Source: Alphaproteobacteria bacterium PA2 | Lineage (GTDB): Bacteria > Pseudomonadota > Alphaproteobacteria > Caulobacterales > Caulobacteraceae | Reading direction: 5' to 3' | NCBI GenBank assembly: GCA_002256425.1 | Contig: NKIZ01000001.1 | Span: 124,001-188,000, forward strand | Length of the DNA: 64,000 nt | In this document: one piece after another, positions 1 through 9,571 of the stretch | Numbering within the stretch: position 1 is the stretch's first letter | How the letters are laid out: each line of letters starts with the position of its first letter | Program-made: the position numbers and the translations under genes | Notes under the pieces: generated by a model | The model's database searches: none | What the model was told of the DNA's origin: nothing | Seen by the model: the letters and a program-made list of their open reading frames with translations, nothing else

Positions 1-35
1 GGCAACATCGTCCGTAGCGTTGGATAACGCATACG

Positions 36-65
36 AGCGGCGGGCTTCGGCCCAGCCGCTTTTTT
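36..65 (+). terminator. Rho-independent terminator of an upstream gene outside the window
   Basis: A 10-bp stem (AGCGGC plus GGGC pairing with GCCC plus GCCGCT, one bulged A) closes a TTCG tetraloop and is followed by six T. It lies just ahead of rimP, so it probably ends whatever is transcribed from beyond the left edge. The rimP operon promoter would then lie further left, with read-through, or be very close to the gene. Confidence 0.8.
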
Positions 66-89
66 GTTGGCCGGAGGGCGGCGAGTTTG

Positions 90-632
90 ATGCGCGGCAA
101 GACCGCTGAAGATGGCAAGCTCCTGGAGCTGCTCGACCCCGTGGTCGAGGCGACAGGCTATGAGATCGTGCGCCTGCGCCTGATGGGCGGCGAGCACGCC
201 CGACGTCTGCAGATCATGGCTGAAACCCCGTCCGGCGACATGAATGTCGAGGATTGCGCCATAGTTTCCCGGGCCGTGGCCGAAATCCTTGACGCAGCGG
301 ACCCGATCACCGGGGAATACACCCTGGAAGTCTCATCTCCCGGCGTTGACCGCCCCCTGACACGACTGAAGGACTTTGCGACCTTCGAGGGCCATGAGGC
401 CCGCCTTGAACTCGACCGCGTCGCCGAAGGCCGCAAGCGGTTCAAGGGCGTGCTGGCCGGGGTCGAAGATGATCAGGTCGCCATCGATCTGGAAGGCGAG
501 GAAGCCACCGCCCTGGTGCCCTTTTCCTGGATCGTCGAAGCCAAACTTTCCCTGACCGACAAGCTGCTCAAGCGGGGCGCCGATGTGCGCGCCGCCCGCC
601 TGGCGGACGAAACCTCAAAGACCGAACTGTAA
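90..632 (+). CDS. rimP: Ribosome maturation factor RimP
   Basis: RimP acts in the cytoplasm in late assembly of the 30S subunit. The 180-residue protein shows the family's N-terminal domain ([21 protein letters not shown] near residue 12, then [18 protein letters not shown]) and the signature [13 protein letters not shown] near residue 80, followed by the C-terminal SH3-like part. I chose the ATG at 90 over the TTG one codon upstream at 87; GGAGG at 73-77 is a fitting Shine-Dalgarno. It is the first gene of the rimP-nusA-ylxR-infB cluster, an order conserved in most bacteria, with nusA starting 12 bases after the stop. Confidence 0.95.
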   Translation: MRGKTAEDGKLLELLDPVVEATGYEIVRLRLMGGEHARRLQIMAETPSGDMNVEDCAIVSRAVAEILDAADPITGEYTLEVSSPGVDRPLTRLKDFATFEGHEARLELDRVAEGRKRFKGVLAGVEDDQVAIDLEGEEATALVPFSWIVEAKLSLTDKLLKRGADVRAARLADETSKTEL

Positions 633-644
633 GGACAAAGACCC

Positions 645-2309
645 ATGGCCCTGACCGGAATTTCCGCCAATCGGCTTGAGCTGCTGCAGATCGCCGACGC
701 TGTGGCGCGCGAGAAGAACATTGACCGGGAAATCGTCATCGAGGCGATCGAGGAAGCCATCCAGAAGGGCGCCCGGTCCCGCTACGGCGCCGAGCACGAC
801 ATCCGGGTCAATATCGACCAGAAGACCGGCGAGACCATCGTCAAGCGGGTGATCACGGTCGTCGCTGACGACGCCGTCTTCGAGAACGAGGAAGGCGTCG
901 CCGAAGAGCCCCCGGGCGGCCGCCGCCTGGCCGACGCCCTGCGCAGCGACAAGGACGCCTTTGTCGGCAAGACCTATGAAGAGGTCCTGCCGCCCTTCGA
1001 GTTCGGCCGGGTCCAGACCCAGATGGCCCGTCAGGTCGTCACCGGCAAGGTCCGGGAAGCCGAGCGCGAGCGTCAGTTCGAAGAGTTCAAGGACCGGGTC
1101 GGCGAGATCATCAGCGGCACGGTCAAGCGGGTCGAATACGGCAACACCGTCGTCGATCTGGGTCGCGGCGAAGGCATCATGCGCCGGGACCAGTCCATCC
1201 CCCGTGAGAATTTCAACATCGGCGACCGGATCCGCTGCTACATCTATGACGTCCGCCGCGAAGCCAAGGGCCCCCAGATCCTGCTGTCCCGCGCCCACGG
1301 CGGCTTCATGGCCAAGCTGTTCGCCCAGGAAGTTCCGGAAGTTTATGACGGCGTGATCGAGATCCGCGCCGTGGCCCGTGACCCGGGCAGCCGGGCCAAG
1401 ATGGCCGTCATCTCCAATGACAGCTCCATCGATCCGGTCGGCGCCTGCGTCGGCATGCGCGGCAGCCGCGTCCAGGCCGTGGTCGCCGAACTGCAGGGCG
1501 AAAAGATCGACATCATCCAGTGGAGCCCGGACGAGGCGACCTTCATCGTCAACGGCCTGGCGCCTGCTGAAGTCTCCAAGGTCGTCATGGACGAGGAAGA
1601 CGAGCGGGTCGAAGTGGTCGTTCCCGACGAGCAGCTGTCCCTGGCCATCGGCCGTCGCGGCCAGAATGTCCGCCTGGCCAGCCAGCTGACCGGCTGGCAG
1701 ATCGACATCATGACCGAGAGCCAGGAGAGCGAGCGCCGTCAGCGCGAATTCACCGAGCGCACCGCCCTGTTCCAGGAAGCCCTGGACGTTGACGAGGTCA
1801 TCGCCCAGCTGCTGGTGACCGAAGGCTTCGCCAGCGTTGAAGACGTGGCCTATGTGGAAAACGCCGAAGTCGCGGCCATTGAAGGCTTTGACGAGGACAC
1901 CGCAGAAGAGATCCAGGCCCGCGCCCGTGACTTCCTTGAGCGGGAAGCCGCCGAGCTGGACTCCAAGCGCCGCGAACTGGGCGTTGAAGACACCCTGCTG
2001 GACGTCGAGGGCGTGACCCTGCCCATGGCCGTGGCCCTGGGCCAGGGCGATGTGAAGAGCGTTGAAGACCTGGCTGGCCTGGTCCCCGACGACCTTCGCG
2101 GCTGGTTTGAAACCAAGGGCGGCGAGCGCGTCCGTGAAGCGGGCATTCTCGAAACCTTCGGCCTCGACCCCGCAGAAGCCGAAGCCCTGATCATGCGCGC
2201 CCGCATTGTCATGGGCTGGGTCGAAGCTCCCCCGGAAGTCGAAGTCGAAGAGGCCCCTGCCGTGGAACTTTCCGAGCAGGAACAGGTTTTCGGAACTTCG
2301 GGCAACTAG
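645..2309 (+). CDS. nusA: Transcription termination/antitermination factor NusA
   Basis: NusA binds RNA polymerase and nascent RNA and modulates pausing, termination and antitermination. The 554-residue protein has an N-terminal polymerase-binding domain, an S1 domain near residue 150 ([21 protein letters not shown]), KH1 near 260 ([15 protein letters not shown]), KH2 near 328 ([18 protein letters not shown]) and two acidic helix-hairpin-helix repeats at about 370-525, as in proteobacterial long NusA. AAGGAC sits ahead of the ATG. It lies between rimP and the ylxR-like gene and is presumably co-transcribed with infB. Confidence 0.97.
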   Translation: MALTGISANRLELLQIADAVAREKNIDREIVIEAIEEAIQKGARSRYGAEHDIRVNIDQKTGETIVKRVITVVADDAVFENEEGVAEEPPGGRRLADALRSDKDAFVGKTYEEVLPPFEFGRVQTQMARQVVTGKVREAERERQFEEFKDRVGEIISGTVKRVEYGNTVVDLGRGEGIMRRDQSIPRENFNIGDRIRCYIYDVRREAKGPQILLSRAHGGFMAKLFAQEVPEVYDGVIEIRAVARDPGSRAKMAVISNDSSIDPVGACVGMRGSRVQAVVAELQGEKIDIIQWSPDEATFIVNGLAPAEVSKVVMDEEDERVEVVVPDEQLSLAIGRRGQNVRLASQLTGWQIDIMTESQESERRQREFTERTALFQEALDVDEVIAQLLVTEGFASVEDVAYVENAEVAAIEGFDEDTAEEIQARARDFLEREAAELDSKRRELGVEDTLLDVEGVTLPMAVALGQGDVKSVEDLAGLVPDDLRGWFETKGGERVREAGILETFGLDPAEAEALIMRARIVMGWVEAPPEVEVEEAPAVELSEQEQVFGTSGN

Positions 2310-2330
2310 GCGGAGACCAGCATTACCTCC

Positions 2331-2957
2331 ATGCCCCACGCCACCCTGGCCCAGGCCTCACGCGAACGCCGGGATCTGGCGACGGGCGAGGTCATGGGCG
2401 AAGAGGGCCTGATCCGCTTTGTGGCGGGTCCGGGGGGCGTGGTAACGCCTGACCTGGCGCGCAAGCTTCCCGGCCGGGGCCTCTGGGTCGCGGCCAATCG
2501 CGCTTCGGTGGACCTGGCGGCCCGAAAGGGTCTCTTCGCCCGATCCGCCAAGGCCAAGCTGACGGCGCCGGCCGACCTGTCGGATCAGGTGGAAGCCCTG
2601 TTGCACACCCGGGTGCTGCACGGGCTTGGCCTTGCGAAGCGGGCTGGCGACCTTATCTCCGGTTTCGAGAAGGTCGCAGCCGCCCTTGGCGCCGGCAAGG
2701 CGGCCTGGCTGGTGGAAGCGTCTGACGGCGCCCCGGACGGCCGCCGGAAGATACAGAATGCGGCCCGCAAGTCTCCAAGACCGCCCCGTTTGATCGGTGT
2801 TTACACCGCTTTGGAATTGGGTTTGGCCTTGGGGGGTGAGAATGTGATACACACCGCCTTCCTTGCGGGGCGTGGCGCTGATCGCTGGACTTTAGACGTC
2901 ATGCGTTTATCAGGCTTTCGCCCGCTCCTTCCTGAGAGCTGGCGCGAGGAATTTTAG
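2331..2957 (+). CDS. YlxR (DUF448) / L7Ae-like RNA-binding fusion protein
   Basis: The first ~80 residues match the YlxR/DUF448 fold (RERRDLATGEVM, then LIRFVAGPGG and the GRGLWVAA motif). The rest looks like an L7Ae/YlxQ-type RNA-binding domain (HGLGLAKRAGDLISGFEKV from about residue 98). In Firmicutes these are two separate genes, ylxR and ylxQ, between nusA and infB; in alphaproteobacteria they occur as one polypeptide, as here (208 residues). The position between nusA and infB supports a role in RNA binding linked to transcription or ribosome function, but the exact function is not established. The Cys usual in the YlxR RRC motif is Asp here. Confidence 0.85.
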   Translation: MPHATLAQASRERRDLATGEVMGEEGLIRFVAGPGGVVTPDLARKLPGRGLWVAANRASVDLAARKGLFARSAKAKLTAPADLSDQVEALLHTRVLHGLGLAKRAGDLISGFEKVAAALGAGKAAWLVEASDGAPDGRRKIQNAARKSPRPPRLIGVYTALELGLALGGENVIHTAFLAGRGADRWTLDVMRLSGFRPLLPESWREEF

Positions 2958-3042
2958 CGGCGGGCAGAGCCTTTGCGGGTTTTGCGCGCCAATTGCTGTT
3001 GAATGTGGCTGGGATCGCCCGGCCGGTATATAAAGCGAGCGC

Positions 3043-6042
3043 ATGAGCGACGAGAACGACAACGGCCGACCCCCCGCCCCCGGCGGACGCGCCCCACTGA
3101 CCCTGAAGCCCCGTACGGGCGCCGGGGCTGTGAGCGCGGGTACGGTAAAGCAGACCTTCAGCCATGGTCGCTCCAAGACGGTGGTCGTGGAGACAAAGCG
3201 CGCACGTCCCCATTCCGGACCCGCTGGCAACCTTGCGGCGCCCTCTTCTGCAGAGAAGCGCGTCTTCACGCCGCCGCCCGCAGCCGCAGCCCCGACGCCC
3301 CGCCCGTCGGCCCCGCCGGCCGCCGATGGCAACCTGTCTTCCGAAGAACTGCGCGCCCGTCAACGGGCCGCCCTTGAGCATCAGGCCCGTCAGGCCGCCG
3401 AGGCCCGCGCCCGCGAAGAACGCGCCAGGGCTGAAGCCGCCGCTGCGGCCGCCGCCGCCAGGGCTGCTGCGCCCCCGCCGGCCGCACCTTCGGAACCTGC
3501 GCCTGTGGCCGCGGCGCCGGCGCCTGTCGCCGAAGCCCCTGCCCCTGCCCCTGCCCCAGAGGCGCCCAGGGCAGAGCCTCCCAGGGCCGAAGCGCCCCGT
3601 GCTCCGGAGCAAGCAAGGCCGGCGCCCTCAGGCCAGACCCGGACCTATGAGCCGTCCCGCGAGCGCCGTGATGATCGGCCCTCGACCACGACCTATCGTC
3701 CGCCCCAGGCGGCTGAACGTCCGGCAGGCCGTTTCGAGAACACCAATTTCGGCCAGCGCGCACCGCGGCCCGACCAGGGCTTCAAGGACCGCCCCGCCGG
3801 CGATCGCGGCCCGGCCCGGCCCGCTGGAGACCGTCCCCAGAGTGACCGCGGGCCTCGGCCTGCAGCGCCCGGCGGCGAACCCGTCCGCTATTCGGCCCTG
3901 TCTCCGCGTCCGGCGCCCGGTCGTGACGGCGCCCGCCCCGGCGGCCCGCGTCCGCCGCGCACTGCGCCCAACGCCCCGCCTGCTACGCCGGAAATCCAGC
4001 GCGCGACCCGTCAGGCGCCCCGCCCCGGCTCGCTCAACATGGATCGTCGTCCGGACGATGATGATGATACGCGCCGCAAGGCCGCCAATGCGCCGGCCAA
4101 CAAGGCCATCAGCCGGGTCAAGGGCGCTGTCCAGCGTCGCGAAGGCCGCCTGACCATCCAGGCAGTCGCCGGTGATGATGAGGGCGCCGTCGAACGCATG
4201 CGCTCCCTGGCTTCGGTTCGCCGGGCCCGCGAACGTGAGCGTGAAAAGCGCAAGGGCGGCGGCCAGGAGCAGGCCCGCGCGGCCCGCGAGGTCATTATTC
4301 CCGACGTCATCACCGTGGCCGAACTGGCCAACCGGATGGCGACCCGCGGTGTCGAGATCATCAAGTTCCTGATGCGTCAGGGCGTGATGCTCAAGATCAA
4401 CGACGTCATCGACAATGACACGGCCGAACTGGTGGCCACCGAATTCGGTCACACGGTCCGCCGGGTGTCTGAAGCCGACGTTGAAGAAGGCTTCATCGGC
4501 GCCGAGGATGTGGACGATCACCTGGAAGTCCGCCCGCCTGTGGTGGCGGTCATGGGTCACGTCGACCACGGCAAGACCTCGCTGCTGGACGCCCTGCGCG
4601 CCACAGACGTGGCCGCTGGCGAGCATGGCGGCATCACCCAGCATATCGGCGCCTATCAGGTGCGGATGCAGGATGGACAGAAGATCACCTTCCTCGACAC
4701 TCCCGGCCACGCGGCATTCTCGGCCATGCGCGCCCGGGGCGCTGACGTCACCGACATCGTCATCCTGGTGGTGGCCGCCGACGACGGCGTCATGCCCCAG
4801 ACCATCGAAGCCATCCATCACGCCAAGGCGTCGGGGGCTCCGATTATTGTGGCGATCAACAAGATCGACAAGCCGGGCGCCAATCCGACCCGGGTCGTCA
4901 ACGAGCTTCTGCAGCACGAAATCGTCGCCGAAAGCCTCGGCGGCGACACCCAGATGGTGGAAGTTTCCGCCCTTGAAAAGCTGGGTCTCGACGATCTGAT
5001 CGAAGCCATCCTGCTGCAGGCCGAGGTCATGGACCTGAAGGCCAACCCCGACCGCACCGCCGACGGCGTGGTGATCGAGGCCAAGCTGGATCGCGGACGC
5101 GGCGCCGTGGCCACGGTTCTGGTCAAGCGCGGCACCCTCAAGCGCGGCGACATCGTCGTGGCGGGCTCCAATTTCGGCCGGGTCCGCGCCCTGCTGAACG
5201 AGCGTGACGAACAACTGGATGAGGCCGGCCCCTCTGTACCGGTGGAAATCCTCGGCCTGGACGGCACCCCTTCGCCGGGCGAAGCCTTCGCCGTCGTCGA
5301 AAATGACGCCCGGGCCCGGGAACTGACCGCCTACCGCATCCGTGTGAAGCGCGAAAAGTCCGGCGCCCCCACCACGGGCGGCGTCACCATGGCCGACTTC
5401 ATGGCCAAGCTGCAGGACAAGAAGATCTCGGAACTGCCGGTCATCATCAAGGCCGACGTCCAGGGTTCTGCAGAAGCCATTGTCACGGCCCTGGACAAGC
5501 TGGGCACCGAGGAAGTGCGTGCGCGCATCATCCTGTCGGGCGCCGGCGCGATCAGCGAAAGCGACGTCATGCTGGCCAAGGGCGCCGGATCTCCGGTCCT
5601 GGGCTTCAATGTCCGCGCCTCCAAGCAGGCCCGCGATCTGGCCGAGCGTGAAGGCGTGGAAATCCGCTACTACGCCATCATCTACGACCTGATTGACGAC
5701 ATCAAAGGCGTCATGTCGGGCATGCTGGCGCCCGAGCAGAGGGAAACCTTCCTCGGCAACGCCCGGGTCCTTCAGGCCTTCGACATCACCAAGGTCGGCC
5801 GGGTCGCCGGTTGCCGGGTCACCGAAGGCGTCGTCCGCCGCGGCGCCCGCGTCCGGATCATCCGCAACGACATTGTCGTGCTCGAACTGGGGGTCCTCCA
5901 GACCCTCAAGCGCTTCAAGGACGAAGTGGCCGAGGTCGGCAATGGCGTGGAATGCGGTATGGCCTTCCAGGGCTTCCAGGACATCCAGGAGGGCGACGTC
6001 ATCGAGTGCTTCACCCTCGAGGAAGTGGCCCGCAGCCTCTAG
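3043..6042 (+). CDS. infB: Translation initiation factor IF-2
   Basis: This GTPase delivers fMet-tRNA to the 30S P site. The 999-residue protein has a low-complexity N-terminal half rich in Ala, Pro, Arg and Glu (about residues 70-340), an IF2-N domain near 420 ([20 protein letters not shown]), and the G domain with GHVDHGKTS at 505-513, DTPGH at 552-556 and NKID at 606-609. The beta-barrel domains and the fMet-tRNA-binding C2 domain follow. The long Pro/Ala-rich N terminus is typical of alphaproteobacterial IF-2. The start is the ATG at 3043, 85 bases after the ylxR-like gene. Its stop codon overlaps the first palindromic repeat downstream. Confidence 0.97.
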   Translation: MSDENDNGRPPAPGGRAPLTLKPRTGAGAVSAGTVKQTFSHGRSKTVVVETKRARPHSGPAGNLAAPSSAEKRVFTPPPAAAAPTPRPSAPPAADGNLSSEELRARQRAALEHQARQAAEARAREERARAEAAAAAAAARAAAPPPAAPSEPAPVAAAPAPVAEAPAPAPAPEAPRAEPPRAEAPRAPEQARPAPSGQTRTYEPSRERRDDRPSTTTYRPPQAAERPAGRFENTNFGQRAPRPDQGFKDRPAGDRGPARPAGDRPQSDRGPRPAAPGGEPVRYSALSPRPAPGRDGARPGGPRPPRTAPNAPPATPEIQRATRQAPRPGSLNMDRRPDDDDDTRRKAANAPANKAISRVKGAVQRREGRLTIQAVAGDDEGAVERMRSLASVRRAREREREKRKGGGQEQARAAREVIIPDVITVAELANRMATRGVEIIKFLMRQGVMLKINDVIDNDTAELVATEFGHTVRRVSEADVEEGFIGAEDVDDHLEVRPPVVAVMGHVDHGKTSLLDALRATDVAAGEHGGITQHIGAYQVRMQDGQKITFLDTPGHAAFSAMRARGADVTDIVILVVAADDGVMPQTIEAIHHAKASGAPIIVAINKIDKPGANPTRVVNELLQHEIVAESLGGDTQMVEVSALEKLGLDDLIEAILLQAEVMDLKANPDRTADGVVIEAKLDRGRGAVATVLVKRGTLKRGDIVVAGSNFGRVRALLNERDEQLDEAGPSVPVEILGLDGTPSPGEAFAVVENDARARELTAYRIRVKREKSGAPTTGGVTMADFMAKLQDKKISELPVIIKADVQGSAEAIVTALDKLGTEEVRARIILSGAGAISESDVMLAKGAGSPVLGFNVRASKQARDLAEREGVEIRYYAIIYDLIDDIKGVMSGMLAPEQRETFLGNARVLQAFDITKVGRVAGCRVTEGVVRRGARVRIIRNDIVVLELGVLQTLKRFKDEVAEVGNGVECGMAFQGFQDIQEGDVIECFTLEEVARSL

Positions 6043-6090
6043 AGCCCGCCGCGATAAGTGGGAACCGGTTATCGCGACAAGCGTGCTCTA
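6041..6090. repeat. Dispersed palindromic element, copy 1 (immediately after infB)
   Basis: The ends are AGAGC (6041-6045) and GCTCT (6085-6089). Inside, CGCGATAA (6050-6057) pairs with TTATCGCG (6069-6076) around GTGGGAACCGG. The core closely matches the element at 60505-60552 (shared CGATAAGTGG...CGG.TATCG). It begins on the last two bases of the infB stop codon and may form a 3'-end hairpin, but there is no T-run, so a terminator role is only possible. Confidence 0.7.
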
Positions 6091-6102
6091 GACCTTTTAA
6101 TT

Positions 6103-6152
6103 AGAGCGCAGTTTTACCCTTTAGACGATTCCGTCCAAAGGGAACGCGCTCT
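6103..6152. repeat. Dispersed palindromic element, second type
   Basis: The 50-base unit is nested: AGAGCG (6103-6108) with CGCTCT (6147-6152), CCCTTT (6117-6122) with AAAGGG (6137-6142), and GACG (6124-6127) with CGTC (6132-6135) around ATTC. It sits 12 bases after copy 1. The frame AGAGC...GCTCT is shared between the two, suggesting related mobile or structural intergenic repeats of the kind common in alphaproteobacterial genomes. Confidence 0.65.
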
Positions 6153-6244
6153 AGGATCAACGCCCGGACGTCTCAGCATGTCCGGGCGGTTGACCCGGAG
6201 AAATCGCCTCGCCGTCGCCACGGTTTGGCGTTTATAGTCGCGCC

Positions 6245-6748
6245 ATGCGCCGACTCCTGATCCTTGCCCTCACCCTGACGCTCGCCGCCTGCGCGACCGC
6301 GCAGAAGCTCACCGCCGCCAATGATGTCCACGCCCTGCTGGTGGCGATCCGCGACAATGACCAGGCGACCTTCGACGCCCATGTGGACCGGGACGCCCTG
6401 AAGAAGGAGATCGCCGCCCGTCTGGCCCAGCAGGGTCGCAAGGCGGCTCCGGATTCCCTGGGCGCCCTGACCGCCTTGCTGGCGCCAAAGCTGGCGGACC
6501 TGGCCGGCGAGGCCCTGATCCAGCCAAGGGTCTTCCGCAAGGTCGCAGAGTATTACGGCTACAGCGACAGCCAGCCCATTCCCAACACCCTGGTCATAGC
6601 TGGCTCCATGAAGCCCATGCCCGACGGGCGCGTCTGCGCCACCGCCAAGAAAGACGGCCCCTGCATGCTGGTCTTCACCCAGACCGACGGGGTCTGGCGC
6701 CTGACATCCTTCGCCGGCGACATTTCCATGCTGCGCATCAAGCTCTGA
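6245..6748 (+). CDS. DUF2939-like lipoprotein
   Basis: The 167-residue protein has a short signal peptide (MRRLLILALTLTLAAC) with a lipobox ending at Cys16, so it is probably a membrane-anchored periplasmic lipoprotein. The mature part starts with an alpha-helical segment (NDVHALLVAIRDNDQATFDAHVDRDALKKEI) that recalls the DUF2939 family. A Cys pair near residues 127 and 135 (RVCATAKKDGPC) could form a disulfide. No function is known. It stands alone between infB and a dienelactone hydrolase gene, with about 200 bases of repeat-bearing sequence upstream. Confidence 0.7.
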   Translation: MRRLLILALTLTLAACATAQKLTAANDVHALLVAIRDNDQATFDAHVDRDALKKEIAARLAQQGRKAAPDSLGALTALLAPKLADLAGEALIQPRVFRKVAEYYGYSDSQPIPNTLVIAGSMKPMPDGRVCATAKKDGPCMLVFTQTDGVWRLTSFAGDISMLRIKL

Positions 6749-6787
6749 TCTGCCTAAACTTCCCGGGAAACTCCTGGGGGACTGCAG

Positions 6788-7579
6788 ATGGGCTATGAAG
6801 CGGCGCTGGCCAATTATGAGAAGTCGGACTTCACCGATGGCCCCTGGACCCGTCCGGTCTATCGGCGGGGCTCGGGTCCGGCCGTCATCATCATTCACGA
6901 AATCCCCGGCCTGCACCCCCTCGTGATCGACTTCGCCGACCGGGTGGCCGCCCAGGGCATGACCGTCTTCCTGCCCAGCCTTTTTGGCGAGCCCGGACGG
7001 CCGGTGACAAATGGCTATGCCATCGCCTCCATGTTCAACGCCATCTGCATCCGGCGGGAGTTCAACGTCTGGAAGAGCGGCAAGTCGAGTCCCATTGTCG
7101 AGTGGCTCCGCGCCCTGGCCCGCAAGGCCCATGCCGAGTGCGGCGGCAAGGGTGTTGGCGCGGTCGGCATGTGTTTCACCGGCGGCTTCGCCCTGGCCAT
7201 GATGACTGAGCCCAGCGTGGTGGCGCCGGTCCTCTCGCAACCCTCCATGCCCATGGCGGCCGGATCAGCCCTGCGCGCCGCCGGCATTGACGCCTCCCCT
7301 GAGGAAATCGCCTGCGCCAGGCTGAGATTCTCCGAGGAGGACCTTTCAATGATCGGTCTTCGGTTCAAGTCCGACGCCTTGGTGCCTGACGCCCGGTTCG
7401 ATACCTACAAGCGCGAGTTCGGCGACAGGTTCGAGGCCATTGAGCTCGAGGATGAGGACGCAAGGCCATCGGAACGTCCCCCTCACTCGGTCCTGACCGT
7501 CCACCTGGCCGAGGATGGTCCGTCCAAGGCGGCGGAGCAGAGGGTCATCGCCTTTTTCAGGGAACGCACAGGCGCTTAA
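6788..7579 (+). CDS. Dienelactone hydrolase family protein
   Basis: An alpha/beta hydrolase of 263 residues. The oxyanion strand and loop IIIHEIPGLHPLVIDFADRVA near residue 36 and the nucleophile elbow GMCFTGG with Cys129 are typical of dienelactone hydrolases, which use Cys rather than Ser. A candidate catalytic His is in the HLAEDG segment near residue 240. The physiological substrate is unknown, as for most chromosomal paralogues outside chlorocatechol pathways. GGGGG lies a few bases before the ATG. It is monocistronic or loosely linked to rbfA downstream (107 bases). Confidence 0.85.
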   Translation: MGYEAALANYEKSDFTDGPWTRPVYRRGSGPAVIIIHEIPGLHPLVIDFADRVAAQGMTVFLPSLFGEPGRPVTNGYAIASMFNAICIRREFNVWKSGKSSPIVEWLRALARKAHAECGGKGVGAVGMCFTGGFALAMMTEPSVVAPVLSQPSMPMAAGSALRAAGIDASPEEIACARLRFSEEDLSMIGLRFKSDALVPDARFDTYKREFGDRFEAIELEDEDARPSERPPHSVLTVHLAEDGPSKAAEQRVIAFFRERTGA

Positions 7580-7686
7580 GGGGGGAACGGGAATTTGCTT
7601 TCCCTTTCGCCTCCAGCACTCTAGAAGCCCGCCCTTCCCTGATCCGGCGTCCGATCCGTGGGTCAGGTCTAACAAGGCGAGCCCAA

Positions 7687-8106
7687 ATGAAACCCGCATC
7701 GCGCCGACCCCTCGGCCCCTCCCAACGGCAATTGCGCGCCGGGGAACTGATCCGCCACGCCCTGGTGGAGGTTCTCCGGACCGAAGACATCAATGACGAG
7801 GCCCTGAGCGGCGTCTCGGTGACCCTTACCGAAGTGCGGATGGGCAAGGACCTGCGCCATGCCCGCTGCTTCGTTGAGCCCCTGGGCGGCAGTGACGCCC
7901 TGACCGTGGTCAAGGCCCTGAACCGGCACAGCAAGTTCCTGCGCGGGCTTCTGGGGCGGTCCATCGACATGAAGTTCACCCCCGAACTGACCTTCGTCCA
8001 CGACGAGAGCTTCAATGAGGCCGCCCGGATGGAGGCCCTGTTCGCAAACCCCAAGGTCGCCCAGGACCTGGTGAAGACGCCGTCCGACGACGCGGACCAG
8101 GACTGA
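7687..8106 (+). CDS. rbfA: 30S ribosome-binding factor RbfA
   Basis: RbfA is a small KH-like protein that binds the 30S subunit during 16S rRNA 5'-end maturation and cold adaptation. The 139-residue sequence shows the family pattern: [19 protein letters not shown] at the N terminus, [21 protein letters not shown] in the middle, and [25 protein letters not shown] near residue 90. It is followed after 2 bases by truB, and then rpsO and pnp, the usual bacterial order. The cluster is displaced from infB here by two unrelated genes. Confidence 0.95.
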   Translation: MKPASRRPLGPSQRQLRAGELIRHALVEVLRTEDINDEALSGVSVTLTEVRMGKDLRHARCFVEPLGGSDALTVVKALNRHSKFLRGLLGRSIDMKFTPELTFVHDESFNEAARMEALFANPKVAQDLVKTPSDDADQD

Positions 8107-8108
8107 TC

Positions 8109-9053
8109 ATGGCGCGGAAAAAAAAGGGCGACCCGGTTTCGGGATGGGTGTGCCTGGACAAGCCCTATGACATGACCTCCACCCAGGCGGTCAGCAAACT
8201 GCGGTGGATCTACAACGCCCAGAAGGCGGGCCATGCGGGGACACTGGATCCACTGGCCACAGGCATTCTTCCCATAGCCCTGGGCGAGGCCACCAAGACC
8301 GTCCCCTTCATGATGGACGCCGATAAGACCTACCGGTTCAGCATAAGCTGGGGGCGTACGACGGCGACCTATGACCGGGAGGGCGAAACCCTCGATACGT
8401 CCGATGTCAGGCCCAGCCGCGAGGCCATCGAGGCCGCCCTGCCGCAGTTTGTCGGCGAAATCTCGCAGGTTCCCCCCGCCTTTTCCGCCATCAAGGTGGA
8501 TGGTGAGCGGGCCTATGACCTGGCCAGGGCCGGTCAGGACGTCGTGCTGGCGGCGCGGCCGGTGACCATCCATGCCGCGCGGATCATCGACATGCCCGAT
8601 CCCGATCAGCTGGACCTGGAGATCGACTGCGGTAAGGGGGTCTATGTCCGCGGCCTGGTCCGGGACCTGGCCCTGGCGGTCGGCGCCTGTGGACATGTGA
8701 GCGCCCTGCGCCGCACCCGGGTTGGGCCGTTTACCGAAGATCGGGCGATAACACTGGAAATGCTCGAGGATTTGCGCCATAAGCCCGGCTGCTTGGAGGC
8801 CCTGCTTCCGGTTGAGACCGCCCTGGACGACATCCCGGAGCTGGCCGTGACCGCCGAAGACGCCTTCCGGCTCAAGCAGGGACGGCCCATCGTTCTCGTT
8901 CCCCGACAGGTAGAAGCCCTGGCCTCCCGGCTCAAAACCGGGACCCGGACCGTTTCGGCCCACGCGGACGGAAAGATGGTGGCGCTCTGCGAGATGCGCA
9001 TGGGTCGGCTCGAACCCACGCGAGTCTTTCACATTGAGAGAGCGGAGACCTAA
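8109..9053 (+). CDS. truB: tRNA pseudouridine(55) synthase TruB
   Basis: TruB makes pseudouridine 55 in the T-loop of tRNAs. The 314-residue protein has the motif [15 protein letters not shown] with the catalytic Asp47, the [10 protein letters not shown] strand, the [14 protein letters not shown] motif near residue 177 and the C-terminal RNA-binding extension. It is closely spaced after rbfA (2 bases) and before rpsO (3 bases), so the three are clearly one transcript. Confidence 0.97.
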   Translation: MARKKKGDPVSGWVCLDKPYDMTSTQAVSKLRWIYNAQKAGHAGTLDPLATGILPIALGEATKTVPFMMDADKTYRFSISWGRTTATYDREGETLDTSDVRPSREAIEAALPQFVGEISQVPPAFSAIKVDGERAYDLARAGQDVVLAARPVTIHAARIIDMPDPDQLDLEIDCGKGVYVRGLVRDLALAVGACGHVSALRRTRVGPFTEDRAITLEMLEDLRHKPGCLEALLPVETALDDIPELAVTAEDAFRLKQGRPIVLVPRQVEALASRLKTGTRTVSAHADGKMVALCEMRMGRLEPTRVFHIERAET

Positions 9054-9056
9054 ACG

Positions 9057-9326
9057 ATGTCGATTACGCTTGAGCGCAAAGCTGAACTCATCAAGACCCA
9101 CGCCCGCAGCGAGGGTGACACCGGCAGCGCCGAGGTGCAGGTCGCAATCCTTTCGGAACGGATCGCCAACCTCACCGAACACTTCAAGACCCACAAGAAG
9201 GACAACCACTCACGTCGTGGCCTTCTGAAACTGGTTTCCCAGCGTCGTTCGCTGCTGGACCACCTGAAGAAGACCGACGAAGGCCGCTATACGGCCCTGA
9301 TCGGAACCCTGGGTCTGCGTCGCTAG
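9057..9326 (+). CDS. rpsO: 30S ribosomal protein S15
   Basis: The 89-residue four-helix protein binds the central domain of 16S rRNA. The sequence is canonical: [21 protein letters not shown], then [27 protein letters not shown]. It starts 3 bases after truB. A strong hairpin immediately follows the stop and is followed by the pnp leader. Confidence 0.98.
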   Translation: MSITLERKAELIKTHARSEGDTGSAEVQVAILSERIANLTEHFKTHKKDNHSRRGLLKLVSQRRSLLDHLKKTDEGRYTALIGTLGLRR

Positions 9327-9333
9327 ATCCTTT

Positions 9334-9358
9334 AAAGCCCCCGCAAAGCGGGGGCTTT
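9334..9358 (+). terminator. rpsO terminator
   Basis: A perfect 11-bp stem (AAAGCCCCCGC / GCGGGGGCTTT) with an AAA loop begins 7 bases after the rpsO stop and ends in TTT. The T-run is short, so partial read-through into pnp is plausible. Confidence 0.85.
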
Positions 9359-9380
9359 GTACTTCAAGAATGAAGTCTTA

Positions 9381-9420
9381 CGTCGCTGCCCCCAAGACAG
9401 GTTGGGGGACCGGAGCGACG
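9381..9420 (+). promoter_or_regulatory. pnp leader hairpin
   Basis: In the 213-base interval between the rpsO terminator and pnp, CGTCGCT (9381-9387) pairs with AGCGACG (9414-9420) and CCCCCAA (9389-9395) pairs with TTGGGGG (9402-9408), giving one long bulged stem. In E. coli the pnp leader carries an RNase III-processed stem through which PNPase represses its own synthesis. By position and form this could serve the same role, but that is inference. Confidence 0.5.
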
Positions 9421-9571
9421 GCGCGGCGTCCAGCCGAATGGACACCGTCCTACACGCCGAGGGTTCGCAAACATCCTCACCAACCCCCTGTCAGTCTGGA
9501 GAGGATTTCGGAAGTCCGAGCCCTGTCCGCCCCCGTCGGGAATACGCCCGCGGGACGAGAAAGAAGAGAAA

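Noticed and set aside
615..2339. 574-residue minus-strand frame over nusA
   Set aside because: Shadow of nusA; GC-rich third positions remove stops on the opposite strand, and nusA itself is unmistakable.
3628..5214. 528-residue minus-strand frame over infB
   Set aside because: Shadow of infB, with low-complexity Gly/Asp/His translation and no recognisable domain.
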